The translations under genes and the position numbers were made by a program. A stretch of 64,000 nt of DNA from Planctomycetaceae bacterium. Lineage in GTDB: Bacteria > Planctomycetota > Planctomycetia > Planctomycetales > Planctomycetaceae. The number at the start of each line of letters is the position of its first letter. Position 1 is the stretch's first letter. Of the stretch, positions 15,811 through 25,778 are shown piece by piece. The notes under the pieces were generated by a model, which had not been told where the DNA came from, ran no database searches, and was given only the letters and a program-made list of their open reading frames with translations. Location of the stretch: assembly GCA_002722955.1 (NCBI GenBank), contig PBMZ01000006.1, positions 5,608 to 69,607 on the forward strand. The letters run 5' to 3'.

Positions 15811-18336
15811 TTGACTTATAACTGCCTGAACCAAGCGCGGGCTCTCTCTTCCCAGCAGCGTTACGCCGAGTCAAACGAGATTTGTGACCTTATACTTCGG
15901 GCCGATGGCCGTGATGTGGCTGCACTACAATTGAAAGCCCTCAATCTGGCTAGCTCGGGTGAACTAAGTCTTGCAGGCAACTTACTTCAGAAGTGTAGTA
16001 AAATTTCCCCTGAGGATGAGAAGGTTTGGCTAGACTTAGCTTATATCTATTCTAAACAAGGGGAGTGTGACCTATCGGAAGCCGCATACCGTCGATCCAT
16101 ATTTCTTGCTCCTGATTATTCCCCCGCATATAACGGTATAGCAGTGATCCAAGCCCGAAAGGGGGATTACAAATCGGCCATAGCCACACTAAGACAGGCG
16201 GTAACCGTCAACTCAAACGATCTTGTTTCTTACAACAATTTAGCCCGCCTACTTGAAAGTAACAAAGAATTCAAGAGCGCAATGATGATTTATCAGCGGC
16301 TTTTGACTTTGTCTCCGACAGCTGATAATTACCAATCTCTCATTCATTCCTACCTGAAAGCTGGTTTATCTAAGGCTGCTGCCTCGACGTGCTGTGACGG
16401 CTTAAGGAAGCATCCAAAAAACATAGCTCTGAGGAGAATTTCATTTCAACTAGAAAATGGTCCTGTCAAAGTTTCACCTGAAGCTGATCAGAAAGTTAAA
16501 AAACAACTTGAAGTGATTCTTCAGCTATTAAAAAAAGATAATATAGACACTGCTGGACAATTGTTTGAACAACTTTATCGAGAGAACCCGTACCACCCAT
16601 TACTTTTGCATGATTATGGCTTATATTGCCTCCGGCATGCTAACCGAAAAAATATAAAGTTTGGCCTCGAAATATTGGATAGAGCAGTCCTAATTTATCC
16701 AAATTTTCTTCCTCCCTATAAAACACTAGCCAATTATTTTTATTCTCAGGATGATTTTGAAAGTGCTATTTTGTTCGCCAAAGAAGGAATCAAGTTTAGC
16801 CAATCTCAGTCAGATTTGTACTATGTGCTTGCAATGGCACTGAAAGAAATTGGAAAATTGAAAGACGCAATTCAGGTAATGGAGAAAGGCTTGAAAGCGG
16901 ACGGTCATATACCAATAGAGATGTATCATGAACTTGGCCTACTATATGATAATGTAGGGCAGTTTAGTTGCGCTAAATCGTATTATCAAAAAGCATTGTC
17001 AGTTGACCCTGATTATTATCAGTCTAAGTTTAATTATGGTTTGCTTTTATCTCGATCAGGTTTTGTAGATGAATCAATTCTCACTTTTGATGAATTACCA
17101 TTTCTTGATCAGAATGGATATGAAGCTCTTTTGTATGCACTCGCTTGTCATCCGGAAAAATATCGACATCTTCCTCTTTACTTGAAAAAATGGCCTAAAT
17201 TATATGCAGGTCATATAGTGGCAAAAACTGTACACTTTAAAAAAAATAAACAAAAAAAAATTCGAATCGGTTATGTATCTGCTGACCTTAGGAAACATCC
17301 CATAGCACATTTTATGGCTGGGATTTATTCTCATCATAATAAAAATGACTTTGAGATTTACTCTTATTATAATGGCATGAATGTTGATACTTACACATCT
17401 CAATTCAAGTCTCAATCCGACCAATGGCGTAATATCCGATCGCTTTCCGATCAGGATCTAGAACATCAGATAAAAAGAGATCAGATTGACATACTCATTG
17501 ATCTTTCTGGTCATACAAGCCACAATCGACTGCCAGTTTTTGTCGCTAAACCAGCACCAATACAAGTCACGTATCTCGGATATTTGGCTTCTACGGGAAT
17601 ACCACAAATAGATTATCGGCTTATTGATGGGTATGCTCGACCGGATGTTGGTATAGAGAAATTAATCGAACTTCCAAATTGCTACTTGTGCTACCAACCG
17701 CTTGAATCAGGTATCTCAGCTAGTATTAACGCACAATCTAAAAAAGGGCATGTGACTTTTGGTAGCTTTCATCGTCTTTCTAAAATTCATCATCGCTTGG
17801 TGAACGTCTGGTCTGAGATTTTATTGAGGGTGCCAGATTCAGCACTTTTGATGAAGACGAGATATCTCGATGATCCCGAAATAAAAATGAAACTCTTAGA
17901 TAAATTCATTGATAATGGCATCGATCCGGAAAGAATTATTTTTAAAGGTCATTCTGACTCCTTAACCTCCCATCTCTCCGCCTACAATGATATTGATATT
18001 ATGCTGGATGCATTTCCATATAATGGAACAACAATCACCTGTGAGTCCTTGTGGATGGGGGTTCCAGTTGTAACTGTAGCGGGACAAGTCCATTTTAGTC
18101 GTGTAGGAGTTAGTATCAATACCAATTCTGGGCTCCCTGAATTGATCGGAAACGATGAAAATGAGTATGTCAAGATTGCCTCAAATTTGGCCGAGGACCA
18201 TAGCCGATTGGCTGAATACAATTGCCAATTGAGAAAACAATTTTTGGATTCGTTAGTTTGTGACCCAGTTACTTTTACCCAAAACTTGGAAACTACCTAC
18301 AGAAAGATGTACCACCGCTGGCGACATTCGAACTGA
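15811..18336 (+). CDS. Second TPR protein with O-GlcNAc-transferase-like (GT41) domain
   Basis: An 841-residue protein. TPR-type helical repeats fill residues about 1-430, with a break near 200-230. The GT41 domain covers about 484-835 and shows IGYVSADLRKHPIAHFMAG, ILIDLSGHTSHNRLPVF, VTYLGYLASTGIPQIDYRL, HVTFGSFHRLSKIHHRLV and DAFPYNGTTITCESLWMGVPV. This is closer to the bacterial OGT consensus than the copy at 8117. The frame starts at TTG 15811 with no good ribosome site; no earlier in-frame ATG was seen and the next one is deep inside the TPRs. It follows fliS by 24 bases, so it is probably in the flagellin operon, which supports a role in flagellin glycosylation (inference). Confidence 0.88.
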   Translation: MTYNCLNQARALSSQQRYAESNEICDLILRADGRDVAALQLKALNLASSGELSLAGNLLQKCSKISPEDEKVWLDLAYIYSKQGECDLSEAAYRRSIFLAPDYSPAYNGIAVIQARKGDYKSAIATLRQAVTVNSNDLVSYNNLARLLESNKEFKSAMMIYQRLLTLSPTADNYQSLIHSYLKAGLSKAAASTCCDGLRKHPKNIALRRISFQLENGPVKVSPEADQKVKKQLEVILQLLKKDNIDTAGQLFEQLYRENPYHPLLLHDYGLYCLRHANRKNIKFGLEILDRAVLIYPNFLPPYKTLANYFYSQDDFESAILFAKEGIKFSQSQSDLYYVLAMALKEIGKLKDAIQVMEKGLKADGHIPIEMYHELGLLYDNVGQFSCAKSYYQKALSVDPDYYQSKFNYGLLLSRSGFVDESILTFDELPFLDQNGYEALLYALACHPEKYRHLPLYLKKWPKLYAGHIVAKTVHFKKNKQKKIRIGYVSADLRKHPIAHFMAGIYSHHNKNDFEIYSYYNGMNVDTYTSQFKSQSDQWRNIRSLSDQDLEHQIKRDQIDILIDLSGHTSHNRLPVFVAKPAPIQVTYLGYLASTGIPQIDYRLIDGYARPDVGIEKLIELPNCYLCYQPLESGISASINAQSKKGHVTFGSFHRLSKIHHRLVNVWSEILLRVPDSALLMKTRYLDDPEIKMKLLDKFIDNGIDPERIIFKGHSDSLTSHLSAYNDIDIMLDAFPYNGTTITCESLWMGVPVVTVAGQVHFSRVGVSINTNSGLPELIGNDENEYVKIASNLAEDHSRLAEYNCQLRKQFLDSLVCDPVTFTQNLETTYRKMYHRWRHSN

Positions 18337-18832
18337 TCTGGATCCTTATTTTTGCCTTAATTGATTTGAATAGTTCGGCATTTTAATTGTAAGGATATCT
18401 ATTCAGAAATATCTTGAGGCCTTAGATATTATCGTTTTTGAAATGGCTAAACTCCTTTTATGTCATTAGTATTCATTAGGTAAATTATTCAGTTAGTAGT
18501 ATACAAGGAATTCGATCCGGATTTTCACCCAAACTGGTCTCATACATTTTTACCTTTCAGTTCGTAGCTGGCATACTTCCATTATCTATTTATTGTATCG
18601 ATGGAAGTTCAAATTATATAAATTTCTTATACTAAAAATCGTATACAGTTGAAGTAATTGTACAAAGATAAACCATTAAGATTGAATATATCGAGTTACA
18701 AAATCTGTTTACTTTTAGTTTTTTCGTTTCATCCTTGTAAAAGGATATAGAATGTCTTTAACTTACAACACAACTGTGAGAAAACCAGAAGTATTTGGAG
18801 AAAAAACCTAATTATTGCTAGGAGGTAAGACT
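18337..18832. other. AT-rich intergenic region
   Basis: No coding frame was recognised. A weak inverted repeat (CTTCCAT at 18576-18582, ATGGAAG at 18601-18607) is present. The promoter of the following SDR gene is presumably here. Confidence 0.5.
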
Positions 18833-19819
18833 ATGAAAATTTTGGTTACTGGCAATGCTGGACTTATGGGAGCTCGATTTTGTGATTGGCTGGTTGAAAA
18901 AACGAGCCACGATATTATTGGAATTGATGATCTCAGCGGTGGTTATCAAGATAATATTCATCCAAAAGTTACTTTCATTAAACAAAACTTGCTTGATGAC
19001 CTGACTCCAATCTTTGAACAGCATGAGCCAGAAGTAATTTATCACTTTGCTGCATATGCAGCCGAAGGGCTATCTCCATTTATTCGCAGATATAACTATG
19101 AAAACAATCTGATTGCTTCTGTGAATTTGATCAATAACGCAATCAAATTTGATGTTCAGCGGTTTGTTTTTACTAGTTCCATGGCAGTTTATGGCGATTC
19201 TTGTACCCCACCTTTTACTGAAAATGACCCGACAAGGCCGATTGATCCATATGGTATTGCCAAACTTGCAGTGGAGAAAGATTTAGAAGTTGCCTATGAA
19301 CAGCATGGCTTGAAATATACGATCATTCGTCCGCATAATTTCTATGGAGACAAACAAAATATTTGGGATCGTTATCGAAATGTTTTAGGAATTTGGATGA
19401 ATCAAGTTATTAATGAAGAAAACCCTACGATTTTTGGTAATGGAGAACAGCGACGTGCATTTTCCTGTATAGATGATGCTTTGGTTCCACTATGGAACGC
19501 GAGTCAACGAGATGCCTGTATTGGTCAAGTGATCAACCTTGGTGGGATCAAGGATGTTTCGATTTTAGATGCCTGCTTAACTTTATTGGACGTTACCGGA
19601 ACTAAACTACAGCCAGTTTTTTTAGAAAATCGACATGAGGCAAAAAATGCATTCAGTTCATGGGAGAAGTCCATCGAGTTACTAGATTTTGAACATAAAA
19701 TCGAGTTGAGGGAAGGATTAGAGAAGATGTGGCAGTGGGCAAAAAAACAACCTAAACGCCCCCAATTCACTTGGCATGAATATGAACTAGATAAAAATCT
19801 CTATGGCTTTTGGCAATGA
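18833..19819 (+). CDS. NAD-dependent epimerase/dehydratase (extended SDR)
   Basis: A Rossmann-fold sugar-nucleotide enzyme of 328 residues. The N-terminus MKILVTGNAGLMG is a variant of the usual TGGAGFIG NAD-binding motif. The catalytic Ser/Tyr/Lys are seen in FTSSMAVYGD and DPYGIAK. Other SDR features are HFAAYAAEG and IIRPHNFYGD. The family acts as UDP-sugar 4-epimerase, dehydratase or decarboxylase; the substrate cannot be told. The ATG at 18833 is chosen because AGGAGGT (18820-18826) sits just before it; the frame extends to a TTG at 18815, but that start would lie in front of this site. Confidence 0.85.
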   Translation: MKILVTGNAGLMGARFCDWLVEKTSHDIIGIDDLSGGYQDNIHPKVTFIKQNLLDDLTPIFEQHEPEVIYHFAAYAAEGLSPFIRRYNYENNLIASVNLINNAIKFDVQRFVFTSSMAVYGDSCTPPFTENDPTRPIDPYGIAKLAVEKDLEVAYEQHGLKYTIIRPHNFYGDKQNIWDRYRNVLGIWMNQVINEENPTIFGNGEQRRAFSCIDDALVPLWNASQRDACIGQVINLGGIKDVSILDACLTLLDVTGTKLQPVFLENRHEAKNAFSSWEKSIELLDFEHKIELREGLEKMWQWAKKQPKRPQFTWHEYELDKNLYGFWQ

Positions 19820-20238
19820 TCTTTTTGAACGGCGCGCCTGCTTGTATCATGTACAGTGTTTATCCAACAATCTGTATAAGAACTTAGATTTTTGAAATCA
19901 GGCTTCTCATCTTTTGCTTGATAGATTAATTTTACTCAGAAATCTAGATGTATATGGTTGTGAATAAACTGAATCAATAATGTAAGAAATTTGGTGGATT
20001 TTTTCAATTTGTATATAATCGCGATTCATAACTTATGGTATTGTTGAATAATAAGTCTAGCTAGGTCTTCTGATGTGAGAATCATTAAGGCGATAGTTTA
20101 AAGTTTCTGTTAATAAAAGTAATATTCCGATTCTATTGTCTACATAGTAAAAAAGAAAGATATCTCGATAAAATATAAGAAGATTGAATAGAAAATTTGC
20201 TTGTATTTTTCATATGTGGTTCACATAATTAGAATCAA
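19820..20238. other. AT-rich intergenic region
   Basis: No coding frame, RNA gene or clear terminator was seen. It separates two plus-strand genes, so the second probably has its own promoter. Confidence 0.5.
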
Positions 20239-21714
20239 TTGAGTAAAAAACAAATGCCTTCTTATGATAACTTGAATATTCTTTTTTCATCTCATTACTC
20301 TGACGAGTATATCAAAGTGCCTGATTTTTCTTCTCGGCAGGTTAATTGTGGTCCTAACTGTCAAGATAAAGACGATGGTATTCGTGCATTGTCTGTAAAA
20401 ACCCCAGTCGGACAATATGATATCCAAGAAATTATTAGCAAGTTGCCCAATAACCAAAGACCTGACTTGGTAATTGTGAAATCGGACGCTACTCGTTCTA
20501 ATCATCCGATAAATATTGAGAGCTTATCGATACCGACACTTCTGATTATTGGTGATACAATGCACCAACATCGTCCGCTTCAGACGATGTTAGCATATGC
20601 AAGGGAGCAAAAATTCGATTATTATGTTGCTGATCACGGAAAAAGACATTTACATTTTTTTCGTCAACTTGGTATTGATGCCCATTGGTTACCTGGCGTA
20701 CTAATAAGAACATGGGATATCCCATTTGAACAAGTAAGAGATATTCCTATATCATTTGTAGGTCAGGCAGGTAGATTCCACCCCCATAGGCGGCTGTTAC
20801 TCGATAAAGTAAAAAATGATAAATTCAATTTATTTCAAACGCGAGCCTCCCAGAAAGACGCTTGTCTTATCTACGCTAAATCTCAGATAACATTGAATTT
20901 AAGTATGATGGGTGATATTAACTTGCGGGTATTCGAAGCACTATCTGCTGGTGGATTTTTAATTACAGACGATATATCCCCTCAAGCTGGAAAAGACTTG
21001 ATATTTAAGAATGGTGAGCATTTGGTTTTATTCAAAGATTATGAAGATCTCAAATCCAAACTCAATTATTACCTAGAAAATCCATCAGAAGCGATGGCTA
21101 TTGCAGAAAAAGGCTATCAAGAATTCTATTTAAATCATTCCCCAAGCGTCAAGCGTAAGCAATTATTTGACCTAGTATTTGAGGGAAAACTACCAAATTC
21201 ATATGATGGCAGAACAGACAAACGTTCTATAATCATTCCAGAAAACAAACAAACAGTAATAGCTGATAGGGTTCAGAAATACGAGTATTTACAGTCAATA
21301 CACCGAATAAAGGAAAAATTAAAACTTATTTTTCTTGTAGGTTCTGACCAATACCTTCTATCTGATCTCGTTGATATGCCAAGATTTGAGTTATATCATA
21401 CTGATCCTCCATCAGAAAATCTAATGAATGCTATTGGTCCAAACCAAATTACAAGAATAGACTTGACGAACATAAAAAATGAAAATTGTTCTTGCACTTT
21501 TGATCTCGCGGTTGTGAGCTGGCAAACTCTTGAATTTTCTTTTTCGAAAAATTACCTCAAAAAGGCTAAGATAAAGCAGGTAATTGTTGCAAACGATAAA
21601 TCTGTACCCGAAATGGACATTTCGTTTGATATTGATAATGAAATCATGAATTTTGGGTACTTGGCTTTAAGACATGACGGTTTAACTGTTTACCATTTGC
21701 AAACTAGAGACTAA
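20239..21714 (+). CDS. CgeB-like glycosyltransferase (GT-B fold)
   Basis: A 491-residue protein. The middle part (about 170-310) matches the CgeB/Glyco_trans_1_2 pattern: ISFVGQAGRFHPHRRLLL, then INLRVFEALSAGGFLITDD with the acidic residue used for nucleotide-sugar binding, and the tail YLENPSEAMAIAEKGYQEF. The last about 150 residues have no recognised domain. It probably transfers a sugar in a surface glycan or glycoprotein pathway. The start is uncertain: TTG 20239 opens the frame and ATG 20254 is five codons later; neither has a strong ribosome site. It is 15 bases before the Gfo/Idh gene, suggesting an operon. Confidence 0.75.
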   Translation: MSKKQMPSYDNLNILFSSHYSDEYIKVPDFSSRQVNCGPNCQDKDDGIRALSVKTPVGQYDIQEIISKLPNNQRPDLVIVKSDATRSNHPINIESLSIPTLLIIGDTMHQHRPLQTMLAYAREQKFDYYVADHGKRHLHFFRQLGIDAHWLPGVLIRTWDIPFEQVRDIPISFVGQAGRFHPHRRLLLDKVKNDKFNLFQTRASQKDACLIYAKSQITLNLSMMGDINLRVFEALSAGGFLITDDISPQAGKDLIFKNGEHLVLFKDYEDLKSKLNYYLENPSEAMAIAEKGYQEFYLNHSPSVKRKQLFDLVFEGKLPNSYDGRTDKRSIIIPENKQTVIADRVQKYEYLQSIHRIKEKLKLIFLVGSDQYLLSDLVDMPRFELYHTDPPSENLMNAIGPNQITRIDLTNIKNENCSCTFDLAVVSWQTLEFSFSKNYLKKAKIKQVIVANDKSVPEMDISFDIDNEIMNFGYLALRHDGLTVYHLQTRD

Positions 21715-21729
21715 ATACAGGTTTTCATT

Positions 21730-22761
21730 GTGAAGAAAATTAAGGTAGCACAACTTGGGGTTGGGTATTGGGGCCCAAATTTACTCAGAAATTTGCTTAG
21801 TAATCACAAATGCGAAGTTCAATGTGTTGTTGACTTATCATTAGAACGAAGATTATTTGTGGAAAATCTGAATTCAACTATAAATGTTCAAGCTGATTCC
21901 AATGCAGTTTTTGAAGATGAAGGGATCGAAGCTGTGGTGATTGCGACACCAGCGAGAACTCACTTTCAGCTAGTAATGAGAGCTCTTGAAGCAGGTAAAC
22001 ATGTATTGGTTGAAAAACCAATGGCAACTACGGTAGAAGAAGTTGACCTTATCAGCCAAATTGCAGAAAAAAAGGAATTAGTTGCAATGGTAGGGCATAC
22101 TTTCCTTTACAATCAATGTGTACAGTTCATAAAACGTGTGATTGATCAAGGAGACATTGGTACTGTTCGTTACATATACAGTCAGCGACTGAACTTGGGT
22201 CGAATTCGTAGGGACGTCAATGCGCTGTGGAACTTAGCACCACATGATGTCAGTATCCTGCAGTATTGGTTGAACGAACCTGAACCGATTGACGTCTCGA
22301 TGACTGGAATGTGTTTCGTACAGGAGAGTATTGAGGATGTTGCCTTCTTAAACATTACTTATCCTAACAATATTATGGCTCATTGTCATGTGAGTTGGTT
22401 AGATCCTCAGAAAGTAAGGCAAATCACCGTAGTTGGTAGCAAAAAAATGATTGTCTACGATGACTTGGCTGATAATAAAGTTGCTATTTACGATAAGGGA
22501 ATTGATAGGATGGCGGTTTTAGGAGAGGGAATGGACTTTGATCAGAGCCCTCTATTTACGCTTAGCCATCGTTCTGGTGATGTAATTCTGCCTAAAATTG
22601 AATGGAAAGAACCTCTTCAACTAGAAGTTAATCATTTTCTGGACTGTATAATGGGTCAAGATGAATGTTTAACCTCAACGGAACACGCAAGAAACGTAAT
22701 CCAAATTTTGAGTTTAGCTAGTGATAAAAACAGAACACATTCGCGAAACAGCCATTATTAA
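21730..22761 (+). CDS. Gfo/Idh/MocA sugar dehydrogenase (possibly UDP-GlcNAcA 3-dehydrogenase, WlbA/WbpB role)
   Basis: A 343-residue NAD(P)-dependent oxidoreductase: Rossmann motif GVGYWGPN (residues about 9-16), the conserved EKPMATT with the catalytic lysine, and WNLAPHDVSIL in the C-terminal domain with the conserved HD. The start is GTG 21730. It is followed by an overlapping LbH acetyltransferase and a DegT aminotransferase, the same trio that makes 2,3-diacetamido uronic acids (WlbA-WlbB/WbpD-WbpE). The specific role is inferred from that context. Confidence 0.85.
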   Translation: MKKIKVAQLGVGYWGPNLLRNLLSNHKCEVQCVVDLSLERRLFVENLNSTINVQADSNAVFEDEGIEAVVIATPARTHFQLVMRALEAGKHVLVEKPMATTVEEVDLISQIAEKKELVAMVGHTFLYNQCVQFIKRVIDQGDIGTVRYIYSQRLNLGRIRRDVNALWNLAPHDVSILQYWLNEPEPIDVSMTGMCFVQESIEDVAFLNITYPNNIMAHCHVSWLDPQKVRQITVVGSKKMIVYDDLADNKVAIYDKGIDRMAVLGEGMDFDQSPLFTLSHRSGDVILPKIEWKEPLQLEVNHFLDCIMGQDECLTSTEHARNVIQILSLASDKNRTHSRNSHY

Positions 22762-23194
22762 AAACAGCCATATTGGAGAGGGTACAAAAATTTGGCACTA
22801 TGCAAATATTTATGACTGTAAAATTGGTGGGTCTTGTACCATCGGCTCTTTTGTAGAAATTCAGAATGGTGTCAGTATTGGGAATTCAGTGACCATTTCT
22901 TCTCATAGCTTCATATGTTCTCTCAGTGTAATTGAAGATGATGTATTTGTAGGACATGGAGTAATGACGATTAATGACATTTATCCACCTTCATTTAAAC
23001 GTACAGGAAGCAAAGAAAAATGGAAGCCCATATTAATTAAATCTGGAGCAGTGATCGGTAGTAACGCTACGATTATGCCTGTCACTATTGGTGCAAATTC
23101 AATAATTGGCGCTGGTAGTGTTATTTTGAAAGATATACCTGATAATGCAGTTGTCGCAGGTAACCCTGCAAAAATCATAAGATATGTGAAATAG
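22721..23194 (+). CDS. Left-handed beta-helix N-acetyltransferase (WbpD-like)
   Basis: A 157-residue hexapeptide-repeat acyltransferase with repeated [LIV]-G-x4 turns (IGEGTKIWHYANIY, IGGSCTIGSFVEI, IGNSVTISS, IGANSIIGAGSVI) and the usual ending VAGNPAKII. It likely acetylates the 3-amino group of a UDP-amino sugar. The start is GTG 22721, overlapping the end of the upstream gene by 41 bases, so translation is probably coupled. The downstream aminotransferase follows after 5 bases. Confidence 0.85.
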   Translation: MIKTEHIRETAIIKNSHIGEGTKIWHYANIYDCKIGGSCTIGSFVEIQNGVSIGNSVTISSHSFICSLSVIEDDVFVGHGVMTINDIYPPSFKRTGSKEKWKPILIKSGAVIGSNATIMPVTIGANSIIGAGSVILKDIPDNAVVAGNPAKIIRYVK

Positions 23195-23199
23195 TAAAT

Positions 23200-24312
23200 A
23201 TGAGAGTCCCATTTGTAGATTTAAAATCCCAATATCAAGAAATTAAGTTAGAAATTGACGTAGCAATACAGCAGGTTATTGATCAATCAGCATTTGTTCG
23301 GGGTTCCCATGTAAAATCTTTTGAAAAAAACTACAAGACCTTATTCGGGGTTGAACATTGCATTTCTTGTGGTAATGGCACTGATGCACTATACATTTCT
23401 CTCAAAGCCTTAGGGATTGGTCCTGGTGATGAAGTTATTACGACGGCTTTGAGTTGGATTGCTAGTTCTGAAGTTATTACCCAGTGTGGAGCAAAAGTAG
23501 TTTTTGCTGATATAGAAGCTGATTATTACACAATAGACCCGCTAGATATAGAAAGAAAAATTACTAAAAACACGAAAGCTATAATTCCAGTACATCTTCA
23601 TGGACAGGCCGCCAACATGCAAGCAATTATGTCAATTGCTGAGCGGCATAACCTTTACGTAATTGAAGATTGTGCCCAAGCTCACCTAGGCAAGTACAGA
23701 GGAGAAATACTAGGTACTTTTGGAATTGCGGGTACATTTAGTTTTTATCCTTCCAAGAATTTGGGTGCGTTTGGAGATGCCGGTGCGATTATTTCGAATA
23801 ACGAAGAGTTTGCTATTAAGGCGCGTATGTTCGCTAATCATGGGGCGATTGAGAAGCCAGATCACTTGTTGGAAGGTATAAACAGCAGAATGGATGGAAT
23901 ACAAGCGGCAGTTCTTTCTGTAAAACTTAATTATTTAAAAAAGTGGAACCAACAAAGGAAAATAGTGGCCAACTCATATACGAAATTCCTATCACGAATT
24001 CCTGATATTTTGCCACCAAAAATCCGGCCAGATTCTCAACACGCCTTTCATCTTTATGTAGTACAGACTAATGAACGGGACCAACTCAGATCATACTTGT
24101 CGGATGAAGGAATTGATTCGTCTATTCACTATCCAATAGCCCTGCCTTTTCTCGGTGCATACGATTACCTGAAACACTGCCCATCGGATTTCCCAGTTGC
24201 TTTTGGAGTAACTCAAAATATTTTGTCTTTACCGATGTATCCCGAATTAACTACCAATCAGTTGGAAAGAATATTAGATACTATACTTCAAAGCACTGTA
24301 AGGAAAAAGTGA
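23200..24312 (+). CDS. DegT/DnrJ/EryC1/StrS sugar aminotransferase (WbpE-like)
   Basis: A 370-residue PLP enzyme. It begins with the family signature VPFVDLKSQY, has CISCGNGTDALYISLKAL, IEDCAQAHLG and the PLP lysine in SFYPSKNLGAFGDAG. It would aminate a 3-keto UDP-sugar made by the Gfo/Idh enzyme, with the LbH protein acetylating the product. It is the last gene of this plus-strand operon; about 1 kb of non-coding DNA follows. Confidence 0.9.
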   Translation: MRVPFVDLKSQYQEIKLEIDVAIQQVIDQSAFVRGSHVKSFEKNYKTLFGVEHCISCGNGTDALYISLKALGIGPGDEVITTALSWIASSEVITQCGAKVVFADIEADYYTIDPLDIERKITKNTKAIIPVHLHGQAANMQAIMSIAERHNLYVIEDCAQAHLGKYRGEILGTFGIAGTFSFYPSKNLGAFGDAGAIISNNEEFAIKARMFANHGAIEKPDHLLEGINSRMDGIQAAVLSVKLNYLKKWNQQRKIVANSYTKFLSRIPDILPPKIRPDSQHAFHLYVVQTNERDQLRSYLSDEGIDSSIHYPIALPFLGAYDYLKHCPSDFPVAFGVTQNILSLPMYPELTTNQLERILDTILQSTVRKK

Positions 24313-25310
24313 TTGTCGAGAAAAAACGTGGAAAGAACATCATTGCCTAAGTATAAAAACAATCTGAACTCGGTTGTGAAAATACTACTCAATAATCTCG
24401 AGAATTGAAAATGCTCACACTACGTTTCTAATAATTCTAATTATCCTCTAAATATTAAAAAAGTGAACTCTTCTTTGAATTGATTGTCTGTCTGTTGTTT
24501 GGTTTTCATTGATTTGATAATCTTCTTTTAAGATTCTCCACAGAAACCTACTTATTACAGGATTAATCAGACACAAATATGGGTTGAATTCCTTCTATAA
24601 AATGATATTGACGCTGCATTTTATAAAACTATTTTTTCACATTTTTAATCTACCTCAAAACACATACACTCTCCAGTTCACTTTTTGCGATTGATTTATA
24701 AGGTAATTATTGAGAAATTGAAATACAAAATTTGGTCTTTCGTACTTTTAACAAGGTATTCGTCATTAAGCTTAAAAAATCAATTTTAAGTCTCTAAATC
24801 TCTATAACTCAGATTTACATGATACATAAACGATTGGTAATAATATAAGCGTGATTTATTACAAACTAATCTGACGAGCAAAATTAGGATGTTAGTGTCT
24901 TCACAATCAAAAGCTGTTCATAATTATTTCTCCTTTGTGATGGAAAAGCCTAAGCGTTAATCATGATAAAGTGAAAACTAATATTATCAAATGCTTAGGC
25001 AATCGATAACAGAAGTGTCTTTTAATTTTGAATTATTTAATAAAAGAAAAAATGCTTTCTCTTTCACTTTTGTTTGCTCAGTGGACATTATTTCTTTGAA
25101 ATTTCAACTATCATTCACGGAAATGCTTGAATGTTCCTCAATGATAGAATTTAGTAGAATAGAATTGATTCATCATAGTATTAATAGTAGAATGGAGCCA
25201 GTGTGTATACAACAATATATGTGTTGTAATAAATAAAAATCTTTAGAAAGCTCAGAGAAATGACGAACTCAATAACAGCTTTAATATTAGTAACAACTAG
25301 TTATTGAATC
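24313..25310. other. Long AT-rich gap without a supported gene
   Basis: About 1 kb with stop codons in every frame. The only open stretch (24991-25236, 81 codons) has no ribosome site and no recognisable content and is not called. An 8-bp perfect inverted repeat, GCCTAAGC (24948-24955) and GCTTAGGC (24993-25000), flanks a 37-base interior. Confidence 0.5.
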
Positions 25311-25778
25311 ATGGATCAAGACTTAAAGAAAGCCCAATATTTTTTTCAAATCGGAAGATATGAAGACGCACTGAAGATTGGCACTCATATTCTTGATAGC
25401 GGAAATCGTTGCCCCCAGCTATTACATTTACTAGGTCTTTGTTGTATTCATACAAACAGGTTCAATGACGCGAAAGAATTTCTTCATCAAGCCGTCATTT
25501 TTGAACCCTTAAATGAAAAAAAATGGCAGGATCTCGGGTTTGTTTTTCACAAACTGGGTTTATTTGATCAAGGGTTAGAAGCGTACTTGAATTCTTTACA
25601 AATTAACCCTGACTCTGCTCTGGCACTCAATGGTTTAGCCGTTATCTCTGCACACTGTAAAGATTATAATGCTTCTATCAAATATATCCGATTAGCAAAT
25701 AAAATTGCTCCAAACGATAATAATATTAAGAACAACTACGCTAAAATTAGTGGAATTTGGAAATCTAGAAAGATTTAG
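25311..25778 (+). CDS. Small TPR protein
   Basis: A 155-residue protein made almost only of about four TPR units (AQYFFQIGRYEDALKIG, LHLLGLCCIHTNRFNDAKEF, WQDLGFVFHKLGLFDQGLEAY, ALNGLAVISAHCKDYNASIKYI). No catalytic domain is attached. Its repeats resemble those of the TPR-OGT at 15811 (both contain ALNGLAVI/AYNGIAVI-type units), so it could be a truncated relic or a stand-alone adaptor. No strong ribosome site. Confidence 0.65.
   Translation: MDQDLKKAQYFFQIGRYEDALKIGTHILDSGNRCPQLLHLLGLCCIHTNRFNDAKEFLHQAVIFEPLNEKKWQDLGFVFHKLGLFDQGLEAYLNSLQINPDSALALNGLAVISAHCKDYNASIKYIRLANKIAPNDNNIKNNYAKISGIWKSRKI

Noticed and set aside
24991-25236. 81-codon open frame in the 24313-25310 gap
   Set aside because: No ribosome site, no recognisable family, composition like the surrounding AT-rich non-coding DNA.
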